Assembly (NCBI GenBank): GCA_016715795.1
Contig: JADJXP010000001.1
Location: 744,001 to 808,000 of the forward strand
Length of the DNA: 64,000 nucleotides
Direction: 5' to 3'
Origin: Chloracidobacterium sp.
GTDB lineage: Bacteria; Acidobacteriota; Blastocatellia; Pyrinomonadales; Pyrinomonadaceae
This document shows, one piece after another, positions 1 to 8,398 of this stretch. Position 1 is the first letter of the stretch, and every line of letters starts with the position of its first letter. The notes under the pieces were generated by a model. The model searched no databases. It was not told the DNA's origin and worked only from the letters and a program-made list of their open reading frames with translations. Made by a program: the position numbers and the translations under genes.

Positions 1-1119
1 GGGCTTTGTCCCGCTTTTGGCGCGGTCCCTATCCTGGGGTTCCCCAGTCATCACCTCAAATGTGTAATCCCGGTTTGCGATGACCGGGGAAAGAAAGGCT
101 TCTTTTCCAGACTTCGTAGACAACAAAAACGTCGCAACGAGCGGCACTCTCACATCCCTAAAGGCGGGGTTGGGACTCGCGACGGTTCGTGCCCAAAGAT
201 AGGCAGAGACATCTAATCGTTGACCGAGGTGTCGCGCTAGGTCGGGGCGGGTCTTGACCATCTCTTCAGATATTTCGACCTTCGGGTAGAGATGACCCAG
301 CCGTTTCTTCGTTTCATCCTGTACCCATTTTCCGTAGTGGATAATGTCGGCCGCGATACCTTCATTGCCCTGCCACGACTTCATCGACTTCTCACCATCG
401 GCTTTCTCCTGCCAGTCATTGTTAACAGGTGGCATTGAGGAAAACTTCGAGGGTATCTCGATCATCGCCTTGTTAATCAAAACGGCGACAGGGTTTAGAT
501 CCGACGCGTAAGACTCCAGTCCCAGTCGTCGTGCTTCGAGGGGTAAGGCTCCGCCCCCGGCGAATGGGTCATGAAATTTCGGTAAGGCGGTTCTATCAAA
601 AAGTTCGGTAACCACGGGATGATCTGCATTGTTAGCACACTCCCGTCGCCAGCTTTGCCAAATTTCGCGCCGTGCTTTCTCAAGCACGAATTCGTTACTC
701 GTATTTTCCCAAAGGACGAGTTCTTCTATGATCTTAAACAGTCTGTCGCGTTCAAGCTCTGCGATAATCTCGTCGAGCGTTGGCTCTGGCCCCGGTGGTG
801 GGGCACTAATTCCCGACGCCTCGGCCCTCCTCAGTTCGGCCGTCGCCTCGTCCCAAACTTTGTGACGTTTCTTTAATTGGCCTTCCGCGCGTTTTCGGAG
901 CTTAGGATCGGATTTCAGCGTATCGACGTATTCCGAGGGATCATCGACCATCTGCGAAAAGAGCACAACTCTCGCGGCGCCGAGTGGTTGGCGAGCCCAC
1001 CACTGGTGTATACCGCGAGGGTGGCCTTTCAGAAAAGGGTTGCCTTTTTCCCGCACTGACGCCTTATTTATCGCCTCAAGCGGTAATGCTACTTCGATTA
1101 ATTTCTTTCCTAGCCTCAT
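1..1119 (-). CDS. DUF1156-type DNA methyltransferase, N-terminal part (runs off the window)
   Basis: Partial gene: about 373 codons are visible and no stop is reached at the left edge. It starts ATG at 1119 after an AGGGATTAGGA ribosome-site-like stretch. The first 70 residues carry the DUF1156 signature (IEVALPLEAINKAS near residue 8, then GHPRGIHQWWARQPL and a VVLFSQMVDDP segment). About residue 200 there is an amino-methyltransferase motif I-like DPFAGGGALPLEARRLG, followed by YASDLNPVAV, which binds the SAM moiety in this family. DUF1156 proteins are large adenine-type DNA methylases found in predicted defence islands beside SNF2 helicases; modification of host DNA is inferred. It is the last visible gene of a three-gene operon, 43 bases after the peptidase gene. 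The catalytic (D/N)PPY-type motif would lie beyond the window and cannot be checked. Confidence 0.85.
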   Translation of the reverse strand, partial: MRLGKKLIEVALPLEAINKASVREKGNPFLKGHPRGIHQWWARQPLGAARVVLFSQMVDDPSEYVDTLKSDPKLRKRAEGQLKKRHKVWDEATAELRRAEASGISAPPPGPEPTLDEIIAELERDRLFKIIEELVLWENTSNEFVLEKARREIWQSWRRECANNADHPVVTELFDRTALPKFHDPFAGGGALPLEARRLGLESYASDLNPVAVLINKAMIEIPSKFSSMPPVNNDWQEKADGEKSMKSWQGNEGIAADIIHYGKWVQDETKKRLGHLYPKVEISEEMVKTRPDLARHLGQRLDVSAYLWARTVASPNPAFRDVRVPLVATFLLSTKSGKEAFLSPVIANRDYTFEVMTGEPQDRDRAKSGTKP

Positions 1120-1162
1120 TCCTAATCCCTTTTCAAAATAACAAGATAAATACCGCCGATTC

Positions 1163-2119
1163 CTATATCTCTTTCCTCAGAGGCAAGGACTCCCGACCCA
1201 TCTTTTCAATCAGGCCGGCCGCCTTCATTACATAATCGAGGCTGATCGAGGGAACTTCGGAATGCTCTTTTAGGTATCCCGACAGATAGTTTTCCGAAGG
1301 GTTGTCTATACCAAGCCTTCCACAAACAAGATACGCGACCGATTCGGCCTCAAACTCCTTTTCGTACAGATCGATGAAATGGCTCCGGTCATGCCACCAC
1401 TTGCCATTTGGCGTTCCAAGATGCCCGCAGTACAGATGGCCAAGCTCATGCACCATAGTTACGTAACGCACTTCTCGGGAATGATTTCCATTTAGTATTA
1501 GGTCATAACGTAACGGCACCTGCTTAAGCTTACGTTCCGGATTTCTGCTTGCTACGGCATTAACATATCGCCCCGGATCGGCTTTCTGAATTGAGCCTGC
1601 CATTTGCGAACCCAATTGCTTTTCGCTGACACGAACGCCATCACGTAATGCGTTTTCAATAGTTAGATCAAACTCGCGGCCAACGCTTCCGCTCCGAACC
1701 TCGAAAGGTTGTTCAATTTCTTCCGGCAGGGGCAAGGCATATTGAAGCGGCTCGGTATCGATCACATCGAATACGAACATTACAGGACCCCTCGGCTGCA
1801 ATATGACGATGGGTATTGCCGTAGGTTTGATAACTCGTCCGTGATCCTTGTTCCATCGATGAGCCGTAGCAACAAATCTCGCGCCCGGCCGCTGCGAGTA
1901 GATGAGCATTGCATTGAAAGGCGAATAAGTCCGGAACTTTCGCACGAACTTCAGCATCTTCAAATACTCGGGTCCGGTCTTATACTTCCGGGCATTTTCA
2001 AAGAGCTCATCCAGCGCGGTCCGCGACTCCGACTCACTTAAACCAGATTCCATTACACGCTCGGTGTACTCGATCTGCCACGAAAGACTTGAACACACCC
2101 CTCCATCCAATGAACTCAT
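1163..2119 (-). CDS. ArdC-N-like domain plus ImmA/IrrE-type zinc metallopeptidase
   Basis: 318 residues. Residues about 45-125 resemble the N-terminal ssDNA-binding domain of ArdC antirestriction proteins: a SPFNAMLIYSQRP segment (66-78), then HRWNKDHGRVIKP and a VFDVIDTE stretch. The second half is a metallopeptidase: HELGH at 224-228 and a downstream FEAESVAYLVCGRLG helix supply the usual zinc ligands of ImmA/IrrE-like enzymes. The ATG overlaps the helicase stop as ATGA, so translation is coupled. ArdC-like proteins are known mainly as plasmid antirestriction factors; here the gene sits inside a methylase-helicase operon, so a role as a regulated protease or DNA-binding partner of the defence system is inferred, not shown. 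The N-terminal 30 residues are unlike either domain. Confidence 0.85.
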   Translation of the reverse strand: MSSLDGGVCSSLSWQIEYTERVMESGLSESESRTALDELFENARKYKTGPEYLKMLKFVRKFRTYSPFNAMLIYSQRPGARFVATAHRWNKDHGRVIKPTAIPIVILQPRGPVMFVFDVIDTEPLQYALPLPEEIEQPFEVRSGSVGREFDLTIENALRDGVRVSEKQLGSQMAGSIQKADPGRYVNAVASRNPERKLKQVPLRYDLILNGNHSREVRYVTMVHELGHLYCGHLGTPNGKWWHDRSHFIDLYEKEFEAESVAYLVCGRLGIDNPSENYLSGYLKEHSEVPSISLDYVMKAAGLIEKMGRESLPLRKEI

Positions 2120-5100
2120 GATGGCTCACCTGCCTGTGCTAAAAGCTCTGCGAAGTTGTAATTCACACTTGTCACGCCAAAATCCGGCTCCTTCTTGAAT
2201 GGCTTCCGTATGTAATGCACTTTATGTGAATTGCCTTCTAAAAATTCGACGATAGCGAGGATAAAATCGTCCGGCTTGTTTAGCGAATACAAGATCTCGT
2301 TTTTCGTAACGGTTATGGTATCAGCACCCGAAATACGCCCTTTCACTTCAAGAAAACGCAGTTTCCCTGTGCCCGGTATACGGCTTTCGACGTCGTAGCC
2401 AAGCTTTTCAAGTTCTCGGTCGACGGGCTCGAATCCGAGGCCGCGCTCAATATCCATAATGATCGCGCGTGCTTTCGCGGCAGAGATCTGCGTATTAACC
2501 GGCCCGCTGAGCTTTATTAGCGGAGTTCCGGTCATTTCTGCGATCAAACCAGCCGGAATGACAAGCATGCCGCCGAGGACAACAGGCGGTAGCGGAGAGA
2601 TTTGACGTTCCAGCGCCAGATCCTCAAGTCGCTTTTGGAGGCGACCCTGCAAGAGATCTGCTCTCTTGCGGGCCTCCGAAGAGTTCAATCGTGCGTTTGA
2701 TTTGCCCGCCTGCTCTTGGAGCTTTAGCTGCTCAGCCCGGTGATCCCAATACATGATCTCTTTCGTGAGTCGATCCTTTACCGCAGCTTCGGTCTTGTCG
2801 ATCAGATCAATCTTTGGGCCGCGAACCTCGGCGAGATGTCCCGGCACGACGGTCGAAACAGCATGACCTTGAGCCAGTTGCTCGAGGTCGCCGATGATCC
2901 ATTTGCATTCGGGTCGGTCGAGAATAGCTTCGGCCGTCGGTTCGCCAGAGGTCAGCGCCCGGTAATCCAGATAGGGCGCATAGTTTAAATGCCGCGTATG
3001 CCCTTCGCCATCGATTTCTACGTATAAGATTCTTTTAGAAATCACACGCCGCTCTTGCGAACGCGTGAGACTTGCATCCTGGATGGCATGTTCAAGAAAG
3101 AACACCACTCGGGGCGACGTACCAGTATCGCGATCGTCCACTAAAACCGCACCGCGGCGAAGGAGATCGCGATCGCGTTCGATAATAAGATCAATCGTCG
3201 AGTCCAACAACGGATGACCCGGGCACAAAAAAGCCGCGAGTGGCTCGTCCGGCGGCGCAATGAGGGATTTTTCAAAGGCAATGCGCTCGTAACGTGGCTG
3301 GACGGGCTCACCAATTCCGATCAGCCGGTCGCGGTTGCGTATCGGGGCGGGCACATGAATGACCTCGTATCGCCGAGCCTCTCGTTGTTTGAGCGACCCG
3401 CCAAGACGCTTGAATGCTTCCAAAAAGAATGATTCGACGTAGTGCGGTTGCAGGCGACGCGCGTCGGCCCGCTCCATATCCTCACGAATACGATTCACAC
3501 GGGTTGCATCCATTGAATCGTGCGCGAGCGCTCTTTCCTCGAGTAGCTCTCGAATCTGATTCGGATCAAAGGCCGACTCAACAGCTTGCGACAGTCTTGC
3601 TCGCACGTCTGGCTGCTCACCATAACGGATTGCCCGGATTAACAAGTCACGAAGCGCATGTCCTTCAAACTGCAATTTGCCGAGTACGTCAAATACCTGT
3701 CCACCTAAAGCCTTTCGAGCTTCCTCAAGCTTTTCAAGCAGTCGTCTGTAGACATCGCCTTCCCGTGTTTCATCGGCAACGAGATTCCACAGGTGGCAGA
3801 CCTCAGTTTGGCCGATTCGGTGAATGCGTCCGAATCGTTGCTCCAGACGGTTCGGATTCCATGGCAGATCGTAATTCACCATCAGGTGGGCTCGTTGCAG
3901 ATTGATACCTTCGCCCGCTGCGTCGGTTGCAAGGAGAACCTGCACCTCGGGATCGTGTCGGAAAGACTCCTGAGCATTCATCCGGTCCTCGCGACCGATT
4001 CCGCCATGAATCACGGCTACTGCTTCGTTCCGCCCAAGCAGCGACGAGATCTTTCTCTCTAGGTAGTTGAGCGTGTCGCGATGCTCCGTGAAAAGTACAA
4101 GTTTTTGCTTTGGTGATCGAATGTGCGATGGAAATCCGGGCCGGCCGGTTTCTTCGACCGGGACAGGCGAGAAGATTTCGTGAAGCAGGTTCGCGAGTTC
4201 GCTCCACTTTTTGTCTTCCCCACTCTGTCGGACGGCATTCGCGAGGTACTCCAGCCCCTTTAGAGTTTCAATTTCTGCGCTCAATTCGACGATCGTGCCA
4301 GCCGCCGTTGCTTGATCAAGGATTTGTTCTTCCGCGAATTCCGCTTCGCTTTCAGGCGCTTCTTCAATGTCCTCAAGATCCTCTGCATCAAGAACGTCAC
4401 TTGATGTAGGAACGATGAACAAGTTCTCCCCACCTCGTTGAAGTACCTCCATCTCGCGCAGACGACTTTCGAGCCGCTCCCGGCGCCGACGAAGTGACTG
4501 ATAAATTGCTTCGGGCGATGAAGCAAGCCGCCGCTGCAATATCGTCAATGCGAAGCCGACAGTTCCGGCACGTTTGTCATTCTGAAGCGCCTCAGCGCGG
4601 TTGAATTCCTCACGCACATAGTCCGTAACCGCCTTGTATAGTTGAGCTTCTGGCCCCGTCAACTTATATGGCACCGTATAAGCTATCCGCTCTGGGAACA
4701 AAGGTGTCGAATCAAACTTAAGAAGGTTCTCCTTCACCATGCGCCGCATCATGTCAGACACATCGGCAACATGAACTCCGTCGCGAAAACGACCTTCAAA
4801 ACGGTCGCCATCGAGTAGCGCCATGAAGAGCTGAAAGTCTTCCTCTTTGCCGTTATGGGGCGTAGCGGTCATCAGTAAGAAATGACGGGTTAGGGTTGAA
4901 AGCAGTTGTGCGAGACGGTAACGCTTGGTGTATTTGATTTCGCCACCAAAAAACGTCGCCGACATCTTATGAGCCTCGTCACATACGACGAGATCCCAAC
5001 GACAGTCGGGGGCTTTGAGTTTTTCCTGTACGTCTTCGTTCCGGGAAAGCTTATCGAGACGCGCAATAGCAAGATTTGTTTCCAAGAACCAGTTGCCGGT

Positions 5101-5673
5101 ACGAGCAGATTCCAGTTTATCGTTTGTTAGGATCTCGAAGGGGAGATGAAAACGCCTGTAAAGTTCATCTTGCCACTGTTCAGCCAGACTACCCGGACAC
5201 ACTATTAGGCAACGCACCACGTCACCGCGAGCCATTAACTCCTTGATAAGCAATCCGGCCATGATCGTCTTTCCTGCGCCGGGATCATCGGCTAGTAGAA
5301 AACGGAGGGGTTGCCGTGGGAGCATCGATTCGTACACTGCTGTAATCTGATGTGGAAGCGGCTCAACGACAGAAGTATGGACGGCTAAAACAGGATCAAA
5401 AAGATGCGCCAAGTGGATTCGCTGCGCTTCTGACACGAGCCGGAATCGATCCCCATCGCCATCGAAGCTCCAGGGACGACCTTTCTCTGCGATCTCCAAC
5501 CTCGGTTCGTCATGACGATAAAGGAGCTCGTTAGCGACCCTGCCGGTTGGTGTCTTGTACGTGAGTTCAATCGCTTCGGACCCGTACCACTGAACGCTAA
5601 CCACGGTAACCACACTATCCGGCAAAATCCCGCGAAGAGTAGCATTTGGTTGTAAGTTTTCGAGTTCGAACAT
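2116..5673 (-). CDS. SNF2/RapA-like DEAH helicase with C-terminal DUF3883
   Basis: 1185 residues. ATP-dependent DNA translocase of the SNF2 superfamily: Walker A DDPGAGKT at 129-136, DEAH box at 232-235, motif III LLMTATPHNG near 267, and a second RecA lobe ending in DLPWNPNRLEQRFGRIHRIGQ-type motif VI about residue 630. The last 120 residues carry a DUF3883 (NO VEIN C-terminal) fold with a FLEVKGR strand, a restriction-endonuclease-like feature that may bind or cut DNA. It is first gene of the operon with the ArdC-like peptidase and the DUF1156 methylase. Such helicase-methylase pairs occur in predicted defence loci related to, but not the same as, DISARM; no DrmA, DrmB or DrmC is visible. 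The ATG at 5673 follows a TTTGGAG sequence at some distance; the leader from the sigma-54 promoter would be about 190 bases. Confidence 0.88.
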   Translation of the reverse strand: MFELENLQPNATLRGILPDSVVTVVSVQWYGSEAIELTYKTPTGRVANELLYRHDEPRLEIAEKGRPWSFDGDGDRFRLVSEAQRIHLAHLFDPVLAVHTSVVEPLPHQITAVYESMLPRQPLRFLLADDPGAGKTIMAGLLIKELMARGDVVRCLIVCPGSLAEQWQDELYRRFHLPFEILTNDKLESARTGNWFLETNLAIARLDKLSRNEDVQEKLKAPDCRWDLVVCDEAHKMSATFFGGEIKYTKRYRLAQLLSTLTRHFLLMTATPHNGKEEDFQLFMALLDGDRFEGRFRDGVHVADVSDMMRRMVKENLLKFDSTPLFPERIAYTVPYKLTGPEAQLYKAVTDYVREEFNRAEALQNDKRAGTVGFALTILQRRLASSPEAIYQSLRRRRERLESRLREMEVLQRGGENLFIVPTSSDVLDAEDLEDIEEAPESEAEFAEEQILDQATAAGTIVELSAEIETLKGLEYLANAVRQSGEDKKWSELANLLHEIFSPVPVEETGRPGFPSHIRSPKQKLVLFTEHRDTLNYLERKISSLLGRNEAVAVIHGGIGREDRMNAQESFRHDPEVQVLLATDAAGEGINLQRAHLMVNYDLPWNPNRLEQRFGRIHRIGQTEVCHLWNLVADETREGDVYRRLLEKLEEARKALGGQVFDVLGKLQFEGHALRDLLIRAIRYGEQPDVRARLSQAVESAFDPNQIRELLEERALAHDSMDATRVNRIREDMERADARRLQPHYVESFFLEAFKRLGGSLKQREARRYEVIHVPAPIRNRDRLIGIGEPVQPRYERIAFEKSLIAPPDEPLAAFLCPGHPLLDSTIDLIIERDRDLLRRGAVLVDDRDTGTSPRVVFFLEHAIQDASLTRSQERRVISKRILYVEIDGEGHTRHLNYAPYLDYRALTSGEPTAEAILDRPECKWIIGDLEQLAQGHAVSTVVPGHLAEVRGPKIDLIDKTEAAVKDRLTKEIMYWDHRAEQLKLQEQAGKSNARLNSSEARKRADLLQGRLQKRLEDLALERQISPLPPVVLGGMLVIPAGLIAEMTGTPLIKLSGPVNTQISAAKARAIIMDIERGLGFEPVDRELEKLGYDVESRIPGTGKLRFLEVKGRISGADTITVTKNEILYSLNKPDDFILAIVEFLEGNSHKVHYIRKPFKKEPDFGVTSVNYNFAELLAQAGEPS

Positions 5674-5992
5674 GTAGTGCGCGGTTTACTCCAAATAAGC
5701 AAAAAACTCGACTCCGGGCGCCAATCCTAAAAAGCGTTACTAAGAGTCCTGTCGGTCCGTTACGAAAGAATCGATTCGCTCGCGGGGGCGCGGGAGTCTC
5801 AATATCATTCCTATCTAGTTGATTTGGCACATCGCCGAAAGAACTCCTCATCCCCCTCGAGCGATACCGTTTGTGCACAAAGCGTGCCAAAAGGAAAGGT
5901 CCCATGTCTATTGGGTCCCGGAGGTTCAGCGAACTGACTTGACCAGAAATCCTATTATATAACCAGAAGAATATTTATGTCTCGTATACCGG
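5674..5992 (-). other. Intergenic leader of the defence operon
   Basis: No convincing gene on either strand. It holds the sigma-54 promoter described separately and two GGTCCC direct repeats near 5898 and 5914, upstream of that promoter, which could be activator sites. The long leader between promoter and helicase start has no obvious terminator or riboswitch. Confidence 0.5.
5874..5890 (-). promoter_or_regulatory. Sigma-54 (-24/-12) promoter for the helicase operon
   Basis: Read on the minus strand the site is TTGGCACGCTTTGTGCA. The GG of the -24 element and the GC of the -12 element are separated by exactly 10 bases, as required for RpoN promoters; TGGCACG is a perfect -24 half, and the -12 half differs from TTGCA by one base (GTGCA). 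Transcription would start near 5862 and run into the helicase gene at 5673. The gene just upstream (5993-7498) encodes a sigma-54 activator, which supports the call. Confidence 0.8.
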
Positions 5993-7498
5993 CTATGATT
6001 CAGGAATATTGTATTTCCTGAGCCAGTTCTTCAGCGTTTGATAATTTGCCATACCGAGTAGTTTTGATGCGGCACTCTTGTTGCCCCCGGCCTCCTTCAG
6101 GGCCCGTTCAAGATAGTGACTCGCAACTTCTCCTATGGTTTCAGATAAGGAAAAACCAGGCTCGAAGCGACGGTCCAGAATCTCCTGACGTTCATTGGAA
6201 AAGCTGCCTAACAAGGCCCCGCCAGCTTCGGCTTTTGTAACAATCTTGCGGCTACTCGTTACGGCGAGCCGCGTGAGAGTGTTCTGTAACTCTCGAACGT
6301 TCCCGGGCCAGGAATGCCGAAGAAGCACATTTCTGGCCCCGGTCGAAAGCTCCTTCTTTGGGATGAGAAGGCTGTCGGCTTCCTCGTTCTGCTGCTTCCA
6401 CAGAGCATCAATCAATAGTCCGACGTCACCCTCGCGCTCCCGAAGAGCAGGTATCCGAAGTACTATGACCGCGAGGCGAAAAAACAAGTCTTCTCGGAAC
6501 GTACCCCGCTGAACTTCCGAAAGCAGGTTTCGATTCGTGGCGGAAACGATCCGTACATCAACTTTTTTCGCTCTGGCTGACCCGACTGGTGTGATTTCTC
6601 CTTCCTGCAAAACGCGCAGAAGCTTCACTTGGGCTCCGAGCGGAAGGTCACCCACTTCGTCCAGAAACAAGGTCCCTCCATCAGCGCGTCCGAAAAAACC
6701 GACTCGATCTGCGATCGCTCCGGTAAAAGACCCTTTCTTGTGTCCGAATAGTTCCGACTCTACCAGTTCCGAAGGAATCGCTCCGCAATTCACTGCGACA
6801 AATTCGCTATTGTGCCGAGGGCTCGCACCGTGAATGGCGCGGGCGAGAAGTTCTTTTCCCGTACCACTTTCACCCTCGATTAAGACTGGAACGCCACGCA
6901 CGGCGACCTTCTGAGCTTGATCAATCAGCGCCGTCATTTGACCGCTCTTGTGAAGAATGACCGAGAACTCGGGAGCGGACGGTGGGGGAGCGGCAGTGCG
7001 TTCTTGAAGGGCTCTGTCAGGGTCACGTAGAAGATCGGGAATGAATTCTGCGGCAATCTCGAAGGGTATCTTAGTATCGCGAATGCCCTCCTGTAGTGAA
7101 GTTTCAATCAAGTGGGCGGGGAATCGGGTCTTTGCAAGAATTATCCAGATAGCCGTCATCGCCGGCGTACCTGGACTCAAGTGGAACGTCAATTCGATTT
7201 TTTCGCTCGATTCCCGAATGGTGTCGTCAACGACTCGAAGTGCAGCGCGGTAGATCTCCTCGTAGTTGTTTGGACGTGATAGGTTTTCGTAATGAATTCT
7301 TACAGAGATCTTTCTTAGCGTATGAATCCACTTTACGTACGCGACAGTCGCTGCCTTGGAGTGGTTACTCAGCAGATCGATCTGATCAAAGGCTCGTGAA
7401 GTGATCGCTAAGCCTATGGGTCCAAGCTCTGCTTTTTCATTGCCAGAGGAAGCCTTCAGGTCAGTATTCCCCAGCCATGCAAGAAGTATCCTTTTCAC
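5993..7498 (-). CDS. Sigma-54-dependent activator with N-terminal CARF/RtcR-like domain
   Basis: 501 residues, GTG start at 7498. The N-terminal 160 residues look like a Rossmann-type sensor of the CARF/RtcR class: an LLAWLGNTDL first strand and an FHLSPGTPAM segment (105-114) at the place of the CARF TGGT-K-M ligand loop. The central AAA+ domain has Walker A GESGTGKE (199-206), the sigma-54 contact loop GSFTGA (246-251, Ser in place of the usual Ala), Walker B GGTLFLDEVGD, and FREDLFFRL arginine-finger region. The C-terminus is a Fis-type helix-turn-helix (GGNKSAASKLLGM). It lies immediately upstream of, and on the same strand as, the helicase operon with its -24/-12 promoter, so it very probably switches that operon on when its sensor binds a nucleotide or RNA-end signal. 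The ligand is unknown. Confidence 0.85.
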   Translation of the reverse strand: MKRILLAWLGNTDLKASSGNEKAELGPIGLAITSRAFDQIDLLSNHSKAATVAYVKWIHTLRKISVRIHYENLSRPNNYEEIYRAALRVVDDTIRESSEKIELTFHLSPGTPAMTAIWIILAKTRFPAHLIETSLQEGIRDTKIPFEIAAEFIPDLLRDPDRALQERTAAPPPSAPEFSVILHKSGQMTALIDQAQKVAVRGVPVLIEGESGTGKELLARAIHGASPRHNSEFVAVNCGAIPSELVESELFGHKKGSFTGAIADRVGFFGRADGGTLFLDEVGDLPLGAQVKLLRVLQEGEITPVGSARAKKVDVRIVSATNRNLLSEVQRGTFREDLFFRLAVIVLRIPALREREGDVGLLIDALWKQQNEEADSLLIPKKELSTGARNVLLRHSWPGNVRELQNTLTRLAVTSSRKIVTKAEAGGALLGSFSNERQEILDRRFEPGFSLSETIGEVASHYLERALKEAGGNKSAASKLLGMANYQTLKNWLRKYNIPES

Positions 7499-7920
7499 AT
7501 CCGTAACCTTACATGAGGGGCTTTTTTGTTAGCAAGCTGAAGATCATTTAAAAGAGGCTGTACTATCTGTCAGCTCGGGAGCAGAACTTTGCAATAGCGA
7601 CCGCTAAAACATCTTGCACGTAGGTTGACTGGGTTCTATTCATTTGCGAAGCGTTACTACGGCTGAGCCGCGCTGGCTCTACGCATCGGAGCAGCAGTTT
7701 TGCTTTACTTTTGGGATTCTTTCGGTGCTGAATTTGTGTATCGATAAGCTGGATTTCGTGCCTTTGGGGATTTCAGAAATAAAGCATTTAAAGAAAGTTT
7801 CTAATACGCGAACTCCTGTTGATAACCTGCCAAAAAGATTACTGCGGTCGTCTGAATGTTACCCCTTTTTCGAATACCCATGGTCACGATATGATTTGAA
7901 GACCATTAAGCCTAAAGATC
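7499..7920. other. Intergenic region between activator and module A
   Basis: I see no convincing gene. A GATATGATT sequence at about 7888 is also found ahead of the second copy of the next gene (near 50200), at 33 and 41 bases from the respective ATG; its TATGAT core could be a shared -10 element. An open frame on the plus strand from 7644 has no recognisable protein features. Confidence 0.35.
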
Positions 7921-8325
7921 ATGTCCAACCACATCAGATCGATTCTCGCGAATAATTTACTTCGAAGGCAACACTCCCAATGGTGGGGATTCGTTTGGCG
8001 GGGCTTGGTCGTCTCGCCGTCCGGGCGGCATTACCATGCGATGGGGCGATCGGTCTGGCTTTTCTTATACCTGATCATTCATGCAAATAGGAGAACCGGA
8101 ACTCTCTACCGTCGCGTCGGCACCATTGCAAAGGATACCGGAATGTCCAAACGCACGGTTCAAATCTGGCTCAAGAATCTTCGGGATAAGGACTACATAG
8201 TCACCGAACGGACAGGGCGATCACTGATAATTCATATAACGAAATGGCGGCCGATCAATCGGCGTCCTGGTCCGCCACCAATAACTCCAAGCCCTTCCGT
8301 TTCGAGCCAAAACCACCCGTCTTAA
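7921..8325 (+). CDS. Winged-helix/HTH protein, first gene of backbone module A
   Basis: 134 residues, basic. Residues 22-30 hold a WWGFVWRGL motif, followed by a helical core SVWLFLYLIIHAN and a clear helix-turn-helix (VGTIAKDTGMSKRTVQIWLKNL, about 75-96) with a wing TERTGRSLIIHITKWRP. The design resembles helix-turn-helix proteins at the start of plasmid or ICE replication/partition operons; DNA binding is well supported, replication initiation is only a guess. A homologue at 50242-50626 starts module B, and the WWGFVWRGLVV and HTH segments are nearly identical, so the fold is under selection. The Pro-rich C-terminus is not conserved. It is followed by the VirD4-like ATPase after 73 bases. 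Confidence 0.75.
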   Translation: MSNHIRSILANNLLRRQHSQWWGFVWRGLVVSPSGRHYHAMGRSVWLFLYLIIHANRRTGTLYRRVGTIAKDTGMSKRTVQIWLKNLRDKDYIVTERTGRSLIIHITKWRPINRRPGPPPITPSPSVSSQNHPS

Positions 8326-8398
8326 TATTCACCCTTTTGTTAAGTCCGGGCCCGCGTTAGGATTTGAGGGTCAAACAAAAACATTAACTCCTCCCGCC

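Noticed and set aside
1..5673. DISARM system
   Set aside because: Helicase plus methylase is suggestive, but no DrmA, DrmB or DrmC is seen and the methylase is DUF1156-type.
7644..7955. 103-codon open frame before module A
   Set aside because: No homologous frame before module B, no ribosome site, overlaps the next gene in another frame.
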